5,692 nt of DNA, taken from the NCBI GenBank assembly GCA_050262615.1, contig JBLNEL010000106.1, forward strand, positions 1 through 5,692. The letters are read 5' to 3'. Positions 4,730 through 5,692 of this stretch are shown piece by piece (the stretch's first letter is position 1; each line of letters starts with the position of its first letter). Made by a program: the position numbers and the translations under genes. The notes beneath the pieces are model-generated. The model searched no databases, had not been told where the DNA came from, and saw only the letters and a list, made by a program, of their open reading frames with translations. The DNA is from JAUZPB01 sp050262615. Lineage in GTDB: Bacteria > Bacteroidota > Ignavibacteria > Ignavibacteriales > SURF-24.

Positions 4730-5692
4730 TTAAAATCTTCTGTATTTATAACCGAAGGATTCAATATAACTTTTATCAAAATAAGATTTAAGACGGTTAA
4801 CAAAATAACTTCCAAATACTCCGAAACCACCTCTGATATTAGTATAAATGTTATCATCCAGTCTGACTGAATAAGAATCCAGGTATCCATTTGTACTTGA
4901 ATAATAGTTGGAAAGGTTATTATCAAATTCCATTACCTTGAATTCACAATTACCGATCTCAATATCATTTTTAGGTGCTAAAGACGCGATCATAGCTAAT
5001 GCAGAATCAATCGCCTCAAACTCGAAAGTAACAGATTCGTTCTTAACAGCAGAAGTATAAAGCGGAACCCTTTTCCCATCTTTTTGAATATATTTCAGTG
5101 GTACACTGAGAGAGTATGTCTGGCCAGTGCTTATAATCCTGTAAGGGATAGACATTTCCGGAAACAAGAGATGGTCAGAATAATTATTTTCCCAAGTAAC
5201 AGTAACGCCTTTACCTGCCAGGAACTGATTTACGTTTGGAGTTATTCCATGGACAAATTCATAAGCAAATTCAAGTGAAAGCATAAGCGGCACGGTACTT
5301 TCCGCTGAGACAGTAACTCCATCAGGCATTACGGCAGAAATCCGAATCTTATCAAGCGGAAACAATTTCGGAGATTTTACCGGTGTATAATAATCTAAAA
5401 GTGAGAAGCCTTCCTTTGTCTTCAAAGTATCAGTAAAATAAAATTGTTCAGATTTTTTTATAATGGATAAGTTTACATCTCTGACCAACTGGAATCCTGA
5501 GCCGGTAGGTATAAAGCCATCCTGATCATAAGTTTTATTTACTACAGCCTTTATTTCATGCAAAGGAGCATAAGGATTTGCCGGATCCTCAACTCCGATG
5601 GCACAATTAAGGACATAGTATTGTCTGAACTGAGCTTTTGGAGTAAAATCTTCTTCACAAGAAGTAAGGAAAAACAAAAATGAAAAAGAAAA
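4730..5692 (-). CDS. DUF4249-type outer-membrane/periplasmic lipoprotein, 5' end outside window
   Basis: The frame is open from the window edge to the TAA at 4732-4730: 320 visible residues. The visible start reads FSFSFLFFLTSCEED, the end of a hydrophobic signal peptide with a lipobox-like LTSC; the lipidated Cys would be visible residue 12. The true start codon therefore lies beyond 5692. A TTG at 5677 is inside the signal peptide and is not a sensible start. The body is a beta-rich protein with 'YYVLNCAIG', 'FQLVRDVNLSI', 'DKIRISAVMPDGVTVSAES' and 'VTVTWENN'. Near the C-terminus it has 'YLDSYSVRLDDNIYTNIRGGFGVFGSY', which matches the DUF4249 ending (Y.NI..G.GIF). That family has no established function. 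In Bacteroidota such genes commonly follow a TonB-dependent receptor with a carboxypeptidase-like domain, so such a receptor may lie to the right; this is not seen here. The family call rests on recognition of the C-terminal motif and the lipoprotein layout. Confidence 0.8.
   Translation of the reverse strand, partial: FSFSFLFFLTSCEEDFTPKAQFRQYYVLNCAIGVEDPANPYAPLHEIKAVVNKTYDQDGFIPTGSGFQLVRDVNLSIIKKSEQFYFTDTLKTKEGFSLLDYYTPVKSPKLFPLDKIRISAVMPDGVTVSAESTVPLMLSLEFAYEFVHGITPNVNQFLAGKGVTVTWENNYSDHLLFPEMSIPYRIISTGQTYSLSVPLKYIQKDGKRVPLYTSAVKNESVTFEFEAIDSALAMIASLAPKNDIEIGNCEFKVMEFDNNLSNYYSSTNGYLDSYSVRLDDNIYTNIRGGFGVFGSYFVNRLKSYFDKSYIESFGYKYRRF

Noticed and set aside
4687..4926. Minus-strand 79-codon frame over the convergent junction
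   Set aside because: It overlaps the DUF4249-type gene in another frame on the same strand and reads as Ile/Leu-rich shadow sequence.
5675..5677. TTG at 5677 as the start codon of the DUF4249-type gene
   Set aside because: The frame stays open to the window edge and the preceding residues (FSFSF) continue the hydrophobic signal peptide. Starting here would leave only six residues before the lipobox Cys and no charged N-terminus.
1..5692. Search for mobile elements, CRISPR, toxin-antitoxin or phage-defence modules
   Set aside because: No transposase, integrase, direct-repeat array, terminal inverted repeats or defence domain was seen. The YwqK-like 'antitoxin' label sometimes attached to MORN_2 repeats is not supported here, as no toxin partner lies nearby.

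Overview
The window looks like AT-rich chromosomal DNA from a free-living member of the Bacteroidota/Ignavibacteriota branch. The best clue is the C-terminus of the protein at 2763-4661. It carries the 'QNYPNPFNP...VYNILGKEIATLV' type IX secretion sorting domain, in the wording typical of Ignavibacteria and relatives. A lipoprotein of the DUF4249 type and a TonB-C protein with an 'SAQ' signal-peptide end fit the same group. The assignment comes from motif recognition, not from a search.

Layout: (i) 1-1227, minus strand: the N-terminal 409 codons of a membrane-fusion (HlyD/MacA-like) efflux adaptor, cut off by the window start. (ii) 1228-1635: a 408-base AT-rich divergent intergenic region with possible promoter elements, a weak inverted repeat and a short stretch that reads like the first 20 or so residues of methionyl-tRNA formyltransferase (possible relic). 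(iii) 1636-2445, plus: a secreted or membrane-anchored protein with four MORN_2-type repeats and a TonB C-terminal domain, starting at GTG and followed by a strong intrinsic terminator. (iv) 2446-2762: a regulatory spacer with small palindromes and a strong Shine-Dalgarno sequence. (v) 2763-4661, plus: a large secreted multidomain protein (FN3, four carboxypeptidase-regulatory/CnaB-like beta-sandwiches, T9SS sorting domain). (vi) 4693-4728: a hairpin terminator between convergent genes. (vii) 4730 to beyond 5692, minus: a DUF4249-type lipoprotein whose start lies outside the window.

All four products belong to the cell envelope: inner-membrane/periplasm efflux adaptor, TonB-C protein, surface protein and outer-membrane lipoprotein. 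They are separated by terminators or divergent spacers and do not form one operon, so they read as independent transcription units. The adaptor and the lipoprotein probably belong to operons that continue outside the window (ABC or RND pump subunits on the left, a TonB-dependent receptor on the right), but this is inference from family context. I found no mobile element, CRISPR array, RNA gene or clear new biological system here. The most unusual points are the MORN_2-TonB-C architecture and the possible fmt-like relic.
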